Positions 63,964-64,000 of a stretch of 64,000 bases of DNA are shown one piece after another. The DNA is taken from contig JAQYWC010000008.1 of assembly GCA_030145245.1 (NCBI GenBank), positions 1 to 64,000 on the forward strand. Direction: 5' to 3'. Numbering within the stretch: the first letter of the stretch is position 1; the number at the start of each line of letters is the position of its first letter. Source of the DNA: Desulfobacterium sp. (lineage in GTDB: Bacteria; Desulfobacterota; Desulfobacteria; Desulfobacterales; Desulfobacteraceae). The notes beneath the pieces were generated by a model that saw nothing but the letters and a program-made list of their open reading frames with translations, ran no database searches and was not told the DNA's origin. A program made the translations under genes and the position numbers.

Positions 63964-64000
63964 AAAATCGCCGATGCTGTTTTGTTAAGGGGCGGACCAT

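Overview
The window looks like a chromosomal segment next to the replication origin of a large-genome Gram-negative bacterium, most likely a sulfate-reducing Desulfobacterota (Desulfobacterium-like). That placement is inference. It rests on proteobacterial-type GyrB, an outer membrane with TonB receptors, anaerobic-type cobalamin genes (cbiC, cbiA, cbiD), a C_GCAxxG_C_C-type protein, a ferredoxin-nitroreductase, an acyl-CoA/ETF gene set and many sensors. No sulfate-reduction gene lies in the window. The first 4 kb are AT-rich and gene-free; the rest is GC-richer, with dense coding and short gaps.

Layout. Positions 1-4088 hold a degenerate long direct-repeat array, nine copies of a 10-mer, two strong inverted repeats and a very AT-rich stretch just before dnaN: a candidate oriC. 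dnaN and gyrB follow directly, without dnaA or recF. Positions 7888-12071 encode an Aap/Bzt-type amino-acid ABC transporter with an internal terminator after the binding-protein gene. A PLP-dependent sulfur amino-acid enzyme lies convergent to it.

Positions 13457-23595, all on the minus strand, read as one uptake locus. It contains an ECF transporter with two ATPases and the T subunit fused in one chain, a membrane protein that fits as its S subunit, a TonB-dependent receptor, and a Vibrio TonB2-like energiser (DUF3450, TtpC, ExbB, ExbD, TonB, TPR). A terminator-like hairpin precedes the first gene. Next come a MerR-methyltransferase fusion, rlmN, a SpoU methylase, an aminotransferase, cbiC-cbiA-cbiD and nth.

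Positions 32324-37941 encode a TonB-type outer-membrane protein, a YfiR-like periplasmic protein, a sensor kinase and a receiver-kinase. They are overlapped or tightly packed and look like one outer-membrane-to-cytoplasm signalling unit. Two chemoreceptors follow, one with a doubled periplasmic sensor.

Positions 43754-52064 are a TetR-controlled acyl-CoA catabolic operon. It includes an APH-type kinase and an ACAD10/11-like dehydrogenase, resembling 4-hydroxyacyl-CoA degradation. Near-identical palindromes lie upstream of this operon and of etfBA (56340-58087), suggesting one regulon. The last part holds a universal stress protein, MarR, two decayed genes (a truncated Fe-S flavoprotein and an AraC fragment), a C_GCAxxG_C_C protein, an ECF sigma/anti-sigma operon with small secreted proteins, and the start of another amino-acid permease cluster.
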